Assembly (NCBI GenBank): GCA_029204045.2
Contig: CM055069.1
Coordinates: 25,214,825 to 25,278,824, forward strand
Reading direction: 5' to 3'
From: Tillandsia leiboldiana
Taxonomy: Eukaryota > Streptophyta > Magnoliopsida > Poales > Bromeliaceae
DNA length: 64,000 nt
Shown here piece by piece: positions 33,349 to 45,127 of the stretch. The notes beneath the pieces were generated by a model. That model ran no database searches. It was not told the DNA's origin and worked only from the letters and a program-made list of their open reading frames with translations. A program made the position numbers and the translations under genes. How positions within the stretch are numbered: the stretch's first letter is position 1; the number at the start of each line of letters is the position of its first letter.

Positions 33349-34989
33349 CTAAGGCACGAAAACTGTCCCAACCGAACTAAAATCGTCTTTAGTTCGATTG
33401 TATCCGAGGCCGAACTTGTTTGATTGACCAAGACCAAGAAGCTTATCCAACTTACTCCTTCCTGATGAAAATCGCTGTAAGTCATCCTTGAGTTGGATAA
33501 TGGTCTCTGTCATTTCCAATTTTTCCTGTCGAGCCTCGCCGTTGAGCTTCAAGAAGTAATTCGCTTTGTTAACCATATCTATATAATTCTTCTCGAATTG
33601 CTCATTGGACTCTTGAAGGGAAACATTTGCTTTTATCAGATTATCCCTTTCCACTTCAAGATCGGTCGAGAGAGAAGTTACCCTTTTTAGTTCTTCTTCG
33701 AGATCCTGCAATCTCCCTCTCAACCCCTTGTTTTGCTTAGCCAGTTTCTTTGAATCTCTCAAAAGTCTATGGTAGGCTAGAGCAAAATCTTCATCTTCCG
33801 AATCATCCGATTCATTGTCCGTTGCATTCTTTTCAACAGTGGAGTTGGACAATAAGTCGGATGTACTTGCCATTAAGCACATGAAGGGTGAAGATGTGGA
33901 CGCGTGGAACGCAGTTGCGTTGTCTTCTTCATCACTTGACGATGACTCATTTGACGATGAGGTGTCATCCCAAGTGACGGCTTGCATCGCCTTCTTCTTA
34001 GACGGATTCTTAGTTGGACATTCCGTTGAGATATGGCCGTACCCTCGGCACTTGAAGCATTGGACTTGTCCTTCTATGCTTTTCTTATCCTTAGAAAAGC
34101 CTTCTTGCTTTCTTGACTTGTAACTTGAAGAACCCTTGCCTTTCTTCCACTTTCCGAAGGATGGAGTTTTGCTTGAATTACCCCTTCGAAAATTTCGGCG
34201 AAACTTCCTTGTCAAGAGAGCGAGCTGCTTCTCAAAGTCCTCCATAGATAAATTCTCGTCATCGCCTGAGGAGGATGAATCCGCGTCTTCTTCTTTTGTT
34301 GTTTTCAAAACATAACCTGAAGTCTTAGAAGAGGATGCCTTTCCCGAAGAATAGTTAGTAGGAAATGTCATTTCATAAGTTTGTAAAGAACCAACTAATT
34401 CTTCTACATGGATTTCGTCCGGGTGTTTAATAGTTTCAATGGCTGTAACCTTGGAACGAAATCTTTCAGGAAGAGTTCTTAAGATCTTTCTTACAATTTT
34501 ATATTCTGGAATCTTCTCTCCCAAGTTAGCACATGAGTTTACGATGTCTTGCAATCGTGTGTAATAGTCAGTGAACGATTCATTTTCTGCCATGAAAATA
34601 GAGTCAAACTTGCTCGTAAGCATTTGCAGTTTCTGAATCTTCACAAGGTTAGTTCCCTCATGCGTAACTTGAAGAACATCCCAGATTTCTTTCGCAGTCT
34701 CACATGCCGAGACGCGAGAGAACTCTGTTTGTGATAAGGCATTAAATAAAGCATTTATTTCCTTGCCATTGTAAGAAGATATATCAATCTCTTACTTGGT
34801 CCATTTCGACCTAGGTTTGATAGTGCGAACATCACCAATAATTTCAGTTGGATTAGACCATCCTAATTCAATTGATTGCCACACCCGTTCGTCGATGGAA
34901 ATTAAAAGGGCTTTCATCCGTACTTTCCAGTATGCATAATTTGTTCCATCGAAGAACGGGGGTCTGTTGATGTTTCCACCTTCAACCAT
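33349..34989 (-). pseudogene. Copia-B gag with C-terminal coiled coil, one TAA
   Basis: About 546 codons from MVEGGNINRPPFF (34989). The gag_2/UBN2-type domain occupies the first 230 residues, with WKVRMKALLISIDERVWQSI and IWDVLQV. A CCHC knuckle CFKCRGYGHISTEC lies near 34030-34070. A long acidic and helical stretch follows, with LRGRLQDLEEELKRVTSLST and SLQESNEQFEKNYIDMVNKA, suited to a coiled coil. A TAA at 34792-34794 after RSKWTK replaces a Glu codon seen in copia-A (WTKEELD). The frame is otherwise intact to its stop near 33349, and a second zinc motif (CFRCNFAGHIRRNC) follows in the next segment. Confidence 0.87.
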
Positions 34990-35008
34990 TGTTTACAACC
35001 CTATTCCC

Positions 35009-35020
35009 GCTCCGATACCA
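35009..35020 (-). other. Primer-binding site of copia-B
   Basis: The minus strand gives TGGTATCGGAGC, with the same single A-to-G difference from the tRNA complement as in E1. Confidence 0.8.
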
Positions 35021-35022
35021 CT

Positions 35023-36364
35023 TGTTGGGTTATATGAATAATAGGATCTAAATAGGGGAAAAAACACCTAGAGGGGGGTGAATAGGTGTAAACCATAAAC
35101 ACTCAAAAATCTTTGCGATATAAAAACCCAATGCGGAAAAATAAATAACACGTAGAGATTTTTACATGGAAAACTCCAAACCGGAGTAAAAAACCACGGG
35201 ACCGATAACACGGTGAAATCCACTAGAATTAAACACGTACAAGGTGATATACCATACTCACAGACGACTCAACCTTTTCCATACGCTCCTAGTTGATCTT
35301 CTCCGCTCGCTCCACGACGCTTCTCGAATCCACGATGTGCGTCCAACGCCGAATCCACGGCGTCCAACGTCGAGTCCACGACGTCCGACCGAATCCACGG
35401 TCTTCACCCAGTAGCACGCTTCGAATCCACGAACGTACCTCGCTCTGAATCCACGAGAGCGGTTGCACCTTGAATCCACAAGGCCACGCGAGTCCACGCG
35501 CCGATTTTGGGGTAAATCGTTGTTTTTTGGGTGGTGATGATCCGCCGAATACTTAGATTAGAAATAGATCGGAAATACCATCTAAGTATTCATTGATTTG
35601 ATTCTACTCAGATTATGAGTATAAAAACCTAGAATCAAATCGATCAATATAGATGAAGAAACATAAGATTAAATCTAGTATTTCCTTTCTTCTCTATATG
35701 TGGATCTTAGGCCGTATATAAGATTATATTTTATTATGATGGCTATTTGGATTAACCCTAGAAAAAGAAACATAGGGTCTATTTATAGGTTAGAAACCTT
35801 TGGAAGAAGATAAGGATCAAAAACTAACCTTTTCTGGAGTTTTTACATGACGACGATCCGGATCGGAGATCGGCGATCCGGATTGCAGTAGCGAGAAGAA
35901 CAGTTTCCAGAAAAGCGAAGGTTTGGGATCCGGATCGAAGTGCTTGATCCGGATCGTTCATACAGTTCACCAAACATCAACGTTCGGGATCCGGATTGCG
36001 AAGCCTGATCCGGATCGTTCAAATAAAATGGTAAACTCAGTGTTCGGGATCCGGATCAAGGGAAGCTACGATCCGGATTGAACTGGTGTATGAACGAACC
36101 ACCTTCGGGATCCGGATTGAACAGTCTGATCCGGATCCTGAACATGTCCAATGTCCAGTTTTTGATATTTATGCAATAACAAATCCATCCAAGTGTTTCT
36201 ACGCTATAAGAAGTATTCGAATCACCAAAGATATTAAGTTAAACATACCTGATCCTTTTGAATTCTTCTTTCTTGAGATTGAGTTTTATGATCCAACTTC
36301 CTTTACCTTCAATCTTCAAGACTTAACCGAATTCACGAAATATGCCAACTCAAATTCCGTAACA
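35023..36364 (-). repeat. 5' LTR of copia-B (1342 bp)
   Basis: Plus-strand TGTTGGGTTATATG ... TTCCGTAACA. Contains the CGAATCCACG block, a TATA box (35781-35789) and the GATCCGGATC array (about 35855-36140). Sequence details (GATTTTTACATGG, GATATTTATGC) group it with the copia-C LTR rather than with copia-A. Confidence 0.9.
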
Positions 36365-36559
36365 CTGTGTAGGGCAGGTGGGGGCAGGTGGCCGTACGCG
36401 CGGGGCAGGTGCGCGTCTTGCGCGGTGCAGGGGTTGTCGGTGCCACGTGGCGCGCCGCCATTGGCGGGCGCACGTGCACCGGGCGCGCGGGGCGCGGGTG
36501 GGCCACTTGGCGGGCCACTTGGCGGGCCACGTGGCGGGCTGTGGTGATTTCGGGCCTGC

Positions 36560-36586
36560 ACAGTAACGGGCCGGGCCCGTTACTGT
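36560..36586. promoter_or_regulatory. 27-bp palindrome upstream of the L1 TATA box
   Basis: Arms ACAGTAACGGGCC and GGCCCGTTACTGT around a single G, followed at 36601 by a second palindrome, TTCGGGCGCCCGAA. The latter is also in L3 (near 44190-44210). Confidence 0.75.
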
Positions 36587-36657
36587 AGCAACCCGATTAT
36601 TTCGGGCGCCCGAATCCAGGGACATAGATGGAATTTTGGCAATTGTTCTTTGGTGGC

Positions 36658-36666
36658 TATAAATAG
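36658..36666 (+). promoter_or_regulatory. TATA box of L1
   Basis: TATAAATAG followed by CCCCCTTT, aligned with those of E3, L3 and L5. Confidence 0.75.
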
Positions 36667-38522
36667 CCCCCTTTGGCCTGCGTTTTGGAGCTTTTCCCGT
36701 GGTCATCTTCTCCTAAGCCCTGAAGCAAAGTTCTTCATTATCTTGGGCTCTATCTTCTGAGGAAGTTTGGGAATTTTTGGTGGCACGCACTTCAAGGTTT
36801 GCGGCTCTTCGGCGCAGTGCAACTTTCCTTCACCGGTGATCCCCTTCGTCGCGTTTCGGTGCGCAGGCTCCCTTGGCTTACTCAGACCATCTTTTTCAAT
36901 GATTTTTGCGGCAGCGCGTTCACTAGAGGTAAGGCTTCGTTTTTCGTGTTGATTACTTCTCCGCATTTCGAGTTTTTGGCACAGTTCCCGAGGCATCTCT
37001 GAGCCACTATTTTGCTGGTGGATTCTTGGACAGCGGAGGCTTGTCGGATTTTTATCTCTGCGCATGTGCATCGGAACGAGACGTTTAAAAACTCGATTGA
37101 TATCTACTCTTCGAGAGGAATGCGCCTGCATTTATATTGGATTTTTATGAGGTCATTTCGAGGGTGAGAATTAAGCTTCTTTACTGCTATATTTTCAGCA
37201 GAACTGTATTCTTGAGGGAATGGCTCCCAATGTTGTCCGAATTGTTTCTTGGCCTACAGGTATTAGAACGGGGCGTTTAAAGAGTCGATTTGGGGCTACT
37301 CGTCGCGAGGATCGCAACCGTGATTTTTTTGGGAATTTTTGGAGGTCTATATACAGGTGAAAAGGCTTCTTCTCTCTGCTGGTTGGTGGAAAACAACGTG
37401 TGCTGTTTTGAGAGTTTTGATTGTGGTGTAATTGATTCTCGGCTTCGATGTTGTTTGTTGGAACAGTGGTTTGTGCGACTGTTTACCGAGGGAGCGGATC
37501 CGGCAGATTTTGGATTTCGTGTGGCTGCATACTTCACCGACTTCGGCTTTGCCTGCGGAATGCATTTTAGGTGGGTGCTTTGTTCTGAGAACCGGTGGAC
37601 GGTTCTCTAACTCTATATGTTAGAATTGCATGCAGGTGTGGGGTACAATACCTGGGATTGATTGGTAAGCTTAACAATGTTGATTTATGGGAATTGCAAG
37701 TTAATTATTCATAGTATGACAATGGTATTAATCAGACATTTATGTTGATGTTTAGTGGAAGCTTACCTAAGGCAAGGTTACCCTATATGATTAATTATCA
37801 TGCCATGTTAGCACATACCCTTTTATGAGGCTGGTTTATGCAATGGGATAGGATTATGTAGTTATGTGCAGGTTCTACTCTGAGGAGCGATTATGGATCG
37901 GGAATTATGGACAGGTATGGTCATTGATAAGTTGGCATGAGGTTTATTTTTCTTTCTTCTTCTTTGAGGACAAATGCATGCTTGTATGGACATATAGCTA
38001 GGCCATCTTTTACTGCTACACTACATACCGGAATTTGACTTAGGAGAAACCATGTTATCCTTTTCTCCTTCTTTGCTAGTCAGGCGGTCTGCGTTGCTCA
38101 GATGCGAGCAGGGGTCTGGGGTAGTGTAGCCGGGACATTGGTGTCAGGGATGGGTTGTGCTGGATTGAGACTTGGCAGGGTTTTACGGTGACCGCGGACT
38201 TTGGGCTGTTGACCGGAGGTCGGTTATAGGACTTGATTATAGACGGCAGGGTATTGCGGCAACCGCGGATTTTGGGCGGTTGACCGGATATTTATTCATG
38301 CATCAGATTAGGTTTTAGATTTCTCTAGTGGACAGAGTTTCCCACTATTTGAGTACTTTTGCATCTGATTGAGGACCGGGGCTTTCTTTAGTGGTTGAGC
38401 TTTCCCACTTTGATCAAAGTCATGATCCAGTCCTGCTGATTTATGATACTTGTTACTTTCGGCTACTTACTTTACTCGTGTGGGTCGCTCCCCTCGAGTA
38501 CCACTCCGGAGTGTGCGTCAGA

Positions 38523-38838
38523 CAGACTTTAAGTCCTTGAGACTCCTTTGCTTCGGTGTTATGCATCAGCTGGCATACCCGTTGCGGCAGGCAGAGCACG
38601 ACAGACTTTGAGTCCTTGAGACTCCTTTGCTTCGGTGTTATGCATCAGCTGGCATACCCGTTGCGGCAGGCAGAGCACGACAGACTTTGAGTCCTTGAGA
38701 CTCCTTTGCTTCGGTGTTATGCATCAGCTGGCATACCCGTTGCGGCAGGCAGAGCACGACAGACTTTGAGTCCTTGAGACTCCTTTGCTTCGGTGTTTTG
38801 CATCAATTGGCATACCCGTTGCGGCAGGCAGAGCAGGC
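38523..38838. repeat. 79-bp tandem repeat in L1
   Basis: Four units start at 38523, 38602, 38681 and 38760 (CAGACTTTGAGTCCTTGAGA ...), with the core TGTTATGCATCAGCTGGCAT. Units are almost identical. The second copy, with more single-base losses, is at about 51233-51543. Confidence 0.93.
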
Positions 38839-39941
38839 AGTACCAGTGTCTACTGGTGATCGGATTGGGTTATTTAGACATGCTTATAGATACTGATGCA
38901 TACTTTCCGTTGTGTTGGACCAGTACTAGTGTTGTTGGGAACCGTTCGGGGTTTGACGGTGGTCCCGTGGTCGTTGTGAGTTCTTTGACCATTGTGTGAG
39001 AGGTTGAGCATCTTGAGTCTATCCGTTCTGAGAGAGAGGGCATGGATTTTGACTATAGCCTGCATGAGCCACTACTCGACAGCGAGTTAGTCCGTTTGGA
39101 CGCCCTACGTAATTCCTGACCGTCAGCAGGAGGTGGTTGTAGGTGGGCGCAGGTTTGACTGGACCCGATGGGGCAGTCAGCTCGATTGGGTCGATTGAGC
39201 ACCTCGTGTGTGAGTGTTGCATATTTTTATCATAGTTTCCCCATTTGAGCTTTTAGATAGAGGCATGGTAGCTGTAGAGGGTCTCCAGCTTCTTCGTTCA
39301 GTTTTATTGCATTGGTCATCTTTTGCCTCTTGAGGACTTGGTGGGCAGATCGTCGGGCCTGGTGGCGATACCCACTGAGAACTCCCTTTTTGGTGTAGTT
39401 CTCACACCCGTTGGGGGTCTCCCCCCCCCCTTTTGTCCCTTCTCTCCTTTGTTTTGCAGAGTCTTAGCGGGTGTTGCTGATTCTGCGGTTGTTGTCCGAG
39501 GCGAGGGAGCCGCGAGCTAGATCCCTACCTATCTTTGGAGAGTAGCGGTACCCCTTTCAGAGGAGATCTTCAGTACAGTCGGTAGATTAGTGTTTTTATT
39601 TTCTCTTGAGAGACTGATGTATTGTGAGGATCTGACTTGTACTGAGAGTCTGTACACTGATGTATTATTTATTTATTCAGGATTACCTCCCTGTTGAGTC
39701 CAGAGTTTTGTACTTGAGGTTATGGTATGATTATCATTTTTGGGAGATGGACTGTGTACCTTTATTTCCAGTTGTACAGATCATTGGTTTTAATTTAACA
39801 GCAGTTTATTTTTTTTAGCTCTGATATCTGTTTAGCTGTAGCACTTTTCTTGCAGGTAGGACGCTTCGCCTATGCGGGTTTGGCATAGGTGGCGGATCTG
39901 TTGGCGAGCCCGGGTCGCAGTTTCGACCCCGGGGCGTGACA

Positions 39942-40713
39942 GTAAGTCCCGTCGCAGTGAGGATGTGGTGGCAGTAGGTTTGGCGCAGGCTTGACTGGAC
40001 CCTATGAGGCAGTCATTGAGATTGGGTGACATTGAGAGAGTGATGGCATAGCATGTTCATTGATGAGTTTCCCTTGAGCATGGTACTTGAGGCATATTAT
40101 TAGCAGTGTTAGTGTATGCATAGCAGGGTCAGAGTAGAGTTCCTTCTGCATGATGTTTTCCTTATGTGGATATTACTTATTAGCTGTAGTTCCTTTCCTG
40201 CTTTCCTTTATCTATCTATCTGCATACCTATCTGTTTTGCATCCAGTAGACTTAGTGGGCATACCGTGGATATTGGGACGGTACCCACTGAGATCTGCCT
40301 TCTGCAGTAGATCTCACACCCGCTGCGGTGACAGGTTGAGGCAGCTGTTCCGGCTTGGTTCGTGCGGAGACAGCAGATCGAGGTGAGGACGCGACCGATT
40401 AGTTCCTTACCAGCATTGAGAGTCAGAGGTAGATGTACCCCGATGTTATTTTATGTTTCCACTTTTGTACTGAGAGGGTGAGGCTTGTATTATATTTTCT
40501 TTCGAGAGATCTGTTTTGAGGATTATGTATTAGTGGAGCTTATTTATATCAGATGTTCAGTGGATTTCTGTAGCTATTAGTTCTTTTTCAGCTCTGATAC
40601 ATGTTTAGCTATAGATCTCTTGCAGGGTAGATGCTTCGTCTGTGCGGCAGTTTCCGCACAGACGGCGGATCTGTTGGCGAGCCCGGGTCGCAGTTCGACC
40701 CCGGGGCGTGACA
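39942..40713 (+). repeat. L2: 3' tail of a Tekay LTR, followed by its primer site
   Basis: Begins inside an LTR at GTAAGTCCCGTC, directly after L1, and ends GACCCCGGGGCGTGACA. The homologous point in L1 is near 39105. A primer site follows, so this is the end of the 5' LTR of an old element whose gag starts at 41012. L1 presumably inserted into it. Confidence 0.85.
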
Positions 40714-40721
40714 GATTTAGG

Positions 40722-40734
40722 CGGTATCAGAGCC
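40722..40734 (+). other. Primer-binding site after L2
   Basis: CGGTATCAGAGCC, one mismatch from the initiator Met tRNA complement. Confidence 0.82.
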
Positions 40735-40894
40735 TAGGTGTATAGGTCATTGAGGACTTAGAGACCCTAGGCTATTGGTTGGACAGTAGGATGACTGTCG
40801 CGAGAGACGAGACTTTAGCGAGAGTCCTGATTGAGTTTGTACCTCCCCCAGAGGATTGGGGCGAGTGATTTTACATGTTACTTCTCTAAAGATA

Positions 40895-40920
40895 ATTATG
40901 TTGGCTGCAGACAACATAAT
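40895..40920 (+). other. Leader hairpin with self-complementary loop (L2 element)
   Basis: Stem ATTATGTTG / CAACATAAT around GCTGCAGA. Same loop and stem core as in E3, although the surrounding leader has diverged. Confidence 0.55.
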
Positions 40921-41011
40921 GCTTGAGTATGTGTAACAATTTTTAGACTTTCGCTTAATTGGGTCGAGAGAGTTTTTGGTCCTAATGTTCATTTTGTTGC
41001 AGTGGTTTTCG

Positions 41012-41199
41012 ATGCCTCCGAGACGCCGTGCAGCGGCGAGGGCGTGTTTGACCTTGGATGAGGAGTCGAACAGCGGGAGGCTAAATGGATAGAGCAGAGC
41101 GAGGTCTGAGAGTTACAGGCCCCAGTAGCCCAGACTTTGAGGCGATGCGGCGCCAGGAAGAGAACATGGAGCGCTTGATGCACATGCTTGAGCCGAGAG
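41012..41199 (+). pseudogene. Gag N-terminus of the old L2 element
   Basis: ATG at 41012 opens MPPRRRAAARA, matching the MPPRR start of E3 gag. A stop follows after about 25 codons and the frame is lost. The gag is then split by L3 at 41200 and resumes at 45128. Confidence 0.75.
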
Positions 41200-44124
41200 T
41201 GTCACGCCCCGGCGTCGAAACTGCGATCCGGGCTCGCCAACAGATCCGCCGCCCATATGGGAAGCCCCGTATAGACGAAGCGACTAACTTGCAAAAGATC
41301 AACTATACTATACAGATATCATAGCTAAAAGTAAACTGCTAAAAAGAAGAAAATATACATCACAAAGCCCTCACCAAACGTACATAAATCTCTCAAGCAG
41401 TAAAATAAAAGTACAACTCTATACCTCACTACAAAGTCTCTCAACATGACTCTCAAAAGTAAGGGGTACATCTACTCTCTGGACGACGACTGGTAGGGAA
41501 CTATCTCGCGACTCCCTTACCTCGATCAGAAGAAGCAGCAACAGGAGCAGCAGGAACAAGAGTAGAAGTCCCTGTGGGAAAAGACACCACGACGGGTGTG
41601 AGAACTACGTCCCAAGTAGTTCTCAGTGGGTGCCGCCAACAAGCCCGACGGTCTGCCCACTAAGTCTACTAGAGGCATAAAGTAATAATATAATACTGAA
41701 ATGAAAGGGCTGGAAAAGTAACTCTACAGCTACTATGCCTCTATCTAGATGCTCAAGAAAATGGAACAGATGGAACATGATGCATCTACTAACACACACA
41801 GTAAACTCACCAAATCTATACTGACTGCCTCAAAGGGTCCAGTCAAACCTGCGCCCACCTACTGCCGCACATCCTCAACAGGACGGGTCTACCGTAGGGT
41901 GTCCGTGACTGCCACTAACTGGCCCAGTCAGAGGGACGGCGTCGACAAGTCGCGATAGCAAGTAACAGGCCCAACTCCGGAGTGGCACTCGAGGGGCGCG
42001 ACCCCACCGAGGAAAGTATCAGCGTATCTCTGTCCAGCTCAAATATGGCTCATGCAGGCTATAGTCCAATACACGATCAACAAGATCGACCAGCAACACC
42101 AACTCTCAACCACAGGCTGGAAAACCACACAGCTGGGGCCACCGTCCACCAGACGGCTCCCACAACAGAACACTAAACTCTCAGGAAAGACCGACACCAT
42201 AAGGGTTCGGAAACCCGATAGACCGGTGCTAAGAACCCTATCAAACAAGAACAGACTCTAGGCTCCGCCTATCGAAGTTCCCGATCCCCTTATAGTTCGG
42301 GAAAGCAATAATCACAGTACAACACGCAGAAGACACTAGCAGGGCCCAAAAGTCCCGGGAGACCTACACCTACAACCCTATCAAACAAGAACAGGTTCCA
42401 GGCTCGGCCCCCGTGGCTTTCGTTCCGACAAAGGAACGACCCCTAGAACCCGGATCGCTCGAATCCTTTCGAGTGGGGAGATTTACAGGAAAAAGGTGAC
42501 ATTTGTTATTGAAAATTATTTTGATATGGAAGAAATCCATATTTTATGATTTTAGTTCTTTTTAGAAAAACAGTTAGAAAAATAAGTGTTTTACCCAAAC
42601 GCCGAAGGGCTGATGCCTTTGTCCAATCAAACAAGAACAGACTCCAGCGGCCCTTCGATGCTTGGAAGAAAACATTGGTAGACTAAAATCATGTGTATGT
42701 CGAAAAGGGTTCTAGGTTCAGCTAACACTAGTGAACTACTGCCACTAACACAGTGGCGACAACCCAAACAGGGGAAAACAAGACCTCTCGGGACCACCGT
42801 TTACCCCAAACGGTTCCCGGTGCAGACAAGCGATCCACTACATCTACCAGACTCCACTCTGCTCCCAAGCACGAGTGCAAATGCATCCCACACTAAAAAG
42901 AAGTCCCGACCGCTCGGCCCACTACCCGGGCGAGGATAACACTAAGTCCAGGAATGAAACATAAAGCGTGGATGTCTAAACATAAATAACCCTAGCCCAA
43001 GTGAGGGTTTTCTACTGGTATGGTTACACATGCAACATATGACGGGGGTGCTAGGTCAGGTTCCAAGATAACAGATACTTAACATGTGGTAGGAGGCAGA
43101 AGAGATTATATGATCATCAGATAATTACAAGAATAATAACATTCAAATTCTAGCATGCTACCAAGTCCAATCCCTATCATGCATGATTCCATATCAATAG
43201 AATTAGCGCACAGACCATAGATCCTGAAAACAAAGCCACCCACCTGAAGACGCTAACTGTCCGGAGCCGTACCGCTGAGAAAACTAGGAAAATAATAACT
43301 CTATGTCCAACAGGTCCAGCACAGTCCACAATCCCTCCTGGGTACAACATAAGGCTACAGTTATACTTTAATCCCAAAATCTGCCAAGAAATACAACACT
43401 AAAATTCCAGCCGCAAAGATGCGATTATTCCACCTGCTGAAAGTGCCCGAAAAATTCCAAATAAAATATCCCTGCGTTCTTCGTGTCGATAGCTTCGAAA
43501 CAAGTACCTGCACGCCCAAAACAGAGCCCCGTAGGCCAAGTTACAAATTCCACAGTATCGGTGCGCAAAATCCCAAAACCATCCAACTGTAAACACTTGT
43601 ACAGATAAAAGGAAAAGTGTATACCTTCGGGAAGGTCTCCAAAAATTCTAAGAAAAATATCACGATGATCCTCGCGTCGAGTAGATGAAAAAAGTCTATA
43701 AGCACGTCCTGATCCGACACTCGTGCGCGGATATCTCCTCGGATGAAGCTACTGTCCTCACAAATCCTCACAACAAAACAGGTCCTCAGTGAGCATGGAA
43801 GAACTCCTCAAAAAGCGCGAAACCAGGAAATGTGGAACAAACCAAAATCGTAGCATTACCTATTGCAAATCCAACGACGAAGAAATCGCTCGAAAAGATG
43901 GTCGGAGTAGGCCGGGAGAGCTCGTGCACCGAAGAGCGACGGAAGAAGCACCGAAGAAAAAGCGTCGCGACGCGCCAAGAAATAAGAATCTCGAAAATCG
44001 TGCCCCGAAAAATCCCCAAACTCTGCAATGGAAGCTACACTGCGTGAGGATAAACTTTGCTGAAGAGCTCCAGTCGGTTTGAAGCTCGGAAGTGCCAACA
44101 ATCCCAAGGTGAAGCAGGCTCGGG

Positions 44125-44133
44125 CTATTTATA
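44125..44133 (-). promoter_or_regulatory. TATA box of L3
   Basis: Minus-strand TATAAATAG followed by CCCGAGCC, at the same place relative to U3 as in L1. Confidence 0.72.
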
Positions 44134-44267
44134 GGCCGCCAAAAACAAATGGGGAAATTCCCAACAAGTCCTAGTTTTCGGGCGCACCCGAACTTTCGGG
44201 CGCCCGAATCCGGGCTCAATGCGGGATTACTGTAGCCGCCCGGAAAATCCTCGTGCCGCCACGTCAC

Positions 44268-44739
44268 CCCGCACAGCAAACAGCTGTGCGGGGCGCGCCG
44301 GGAGCGGCCACGTGGCCCTCCCGGGGCCCGACGCGTGTCCCGCACAGCAAACAGCTGTGCGGGGCGCGCGAGCTGGCGCCGCGTGGCACCTACCCAGTCA
44401 ACCGGGTAGGTGGCGCCCGCCAGTGGCAGGGCGACACGCGGTCCCCTGCCACTGTCGCGGTCACACGTGCGAGCAGGCGCCGCACTGGCCGCCTGCCACG
44501 CACGCGCCCCGAGGCGCCCGGGCCGCGACCCCGTGCGCCGCGCCTCGTGAGCCAGCGAATGGCGTGACGACACGTGTCCCCTGCACCCGGTCCACGCACC
44601 CAAATTCGGTTCCGTGGACCGCGCCGCGTGCACCGACCAACCGGGGGGCCGCCACGTGTCCCCCGCCCCGGGCCATGCACCGCCGCGCAAAATCCGTGGA
44701 CCGCGCATCACGAGCCCGCCAATCAGGCGGCGCCACGTG
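44268..44739. promoter_or_regulatory. G-box array and GC hairpins in the L3 U3
   Basis: CACGTG at 44309, 44464, 44571, 44653 and 44734. Between and before them are inverted repeats: CCCGCACAG / CTGTGCGGG (twice, near 44272 and 44339), CCTACCC / GGGTAGG (near 44390-44412) and CAGTGGCAGGG / CCCTGCCACTG (near 44420-44456). Confidence 0.7.
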
Positions 44740-45127
44740 TCCATGCACCGAGTCCGTGCACCCAGCCGCGCCCCTCTGTGGACCGAGCGCTGCGGACCGG
44801 CCCAATCACAAGCCGCCACATGGTAGCCGGCGGTCCACGGCCCCTCCCATGCACCGAAATTCAGCGAAAACTTCCGGGAGTCCTTTTTGGGCATCCAGAC
44901 TCAGAATCAAACAAGCAAATAGCCGTTTTCAAGCGTTTTTCCGCGCTGAATCCAAATCCATCCTCTGTTTGGCCCAAAACAATTTTTAAAATTCAGCAAA
45001 TGCAGCCGAAGGCCAATCCAGCTGTGGATATCACACAGGGTCCATCTGTGGCGTCCCTTTGATGCACTATGGGCCAGATACACCAACACTAGGTGTTCTA
45101 ACACCACGGTTCATGGGAGAAGCTACA

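Larger units (their letters stand above)
31167..36364 (-). mobile_element. Copia-B: Ty1/copia element, probable SIRE type, 3' part missing
   Basis: The minus strand has its 5' LTR (36364-35023), primer site, gag, protease, integrase and the first residues of reverse transcriptase; it stops at 31167 where E3 begins. The rest of RT, RNase H and any env-like ORF are absent. They may have been lost in the event that joined E2 to E3, since a copia 3' LTR and polypurine tract stand left of E2. SIRE assignment rests on the long coiled-coil gag and on copia-C, whose similar LTR borders an env-like ORF. Confidence 0.82.
36366..39941 (+). repeat. L1: Tekay-type LTR, probably cut at its 5' end
   Basis: Ends GACCCCGGGGCGTGACA at 39941. 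Its TATA box (36658-36666) lies only 292 bp from the copia-B border, against about 840 bp in E3, so part of U3 is probably missing. It carries three CACGTG motifs (36444, 36471, 36528), a 27-bp palindrome (36560-36586) and a 79-bp repeat (38523-38838). No internal region or primer site follows; the next base is inside another LTR (L2), so L1 is a solo or broken LTR. The part from 37630 recurs at 50353-52637. Confidence 0.85.
41200..45127 (-). repeat. L3: Tekay-type LTR in reverse orientation, inside the old gag
   Basis: The minus strand starts TGTAGCTTCTCCC at 45127 and ends CCGGGGCGTGACA at 41200; 3928 bp. No primer site or internal region is attached on either side, and gag sequence flanks both ends, so it is a solo LTR. 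I do not see a clean 5-bp target duplication (GAGAG left, CGGGG right). U3 (about 44134-45127) has five CACGTG motifs and several perfect GC-rich hairpins. The tandem repeat found in L1 and E3 is missing. Confidence 0.87.

Noticed and set aside
38523..38838. Regular direct repeats that might suggest a CRISPR array
   Set aside because: The units are contiguous 79-bp repeats without unique spacers, inside a plant LTR.
42691..42939. Small ORFs in L3 repeated identically at 55377-55625
   Set aside because: Identity is due to the duplicated segment; the sequence is LTR without coding signs.
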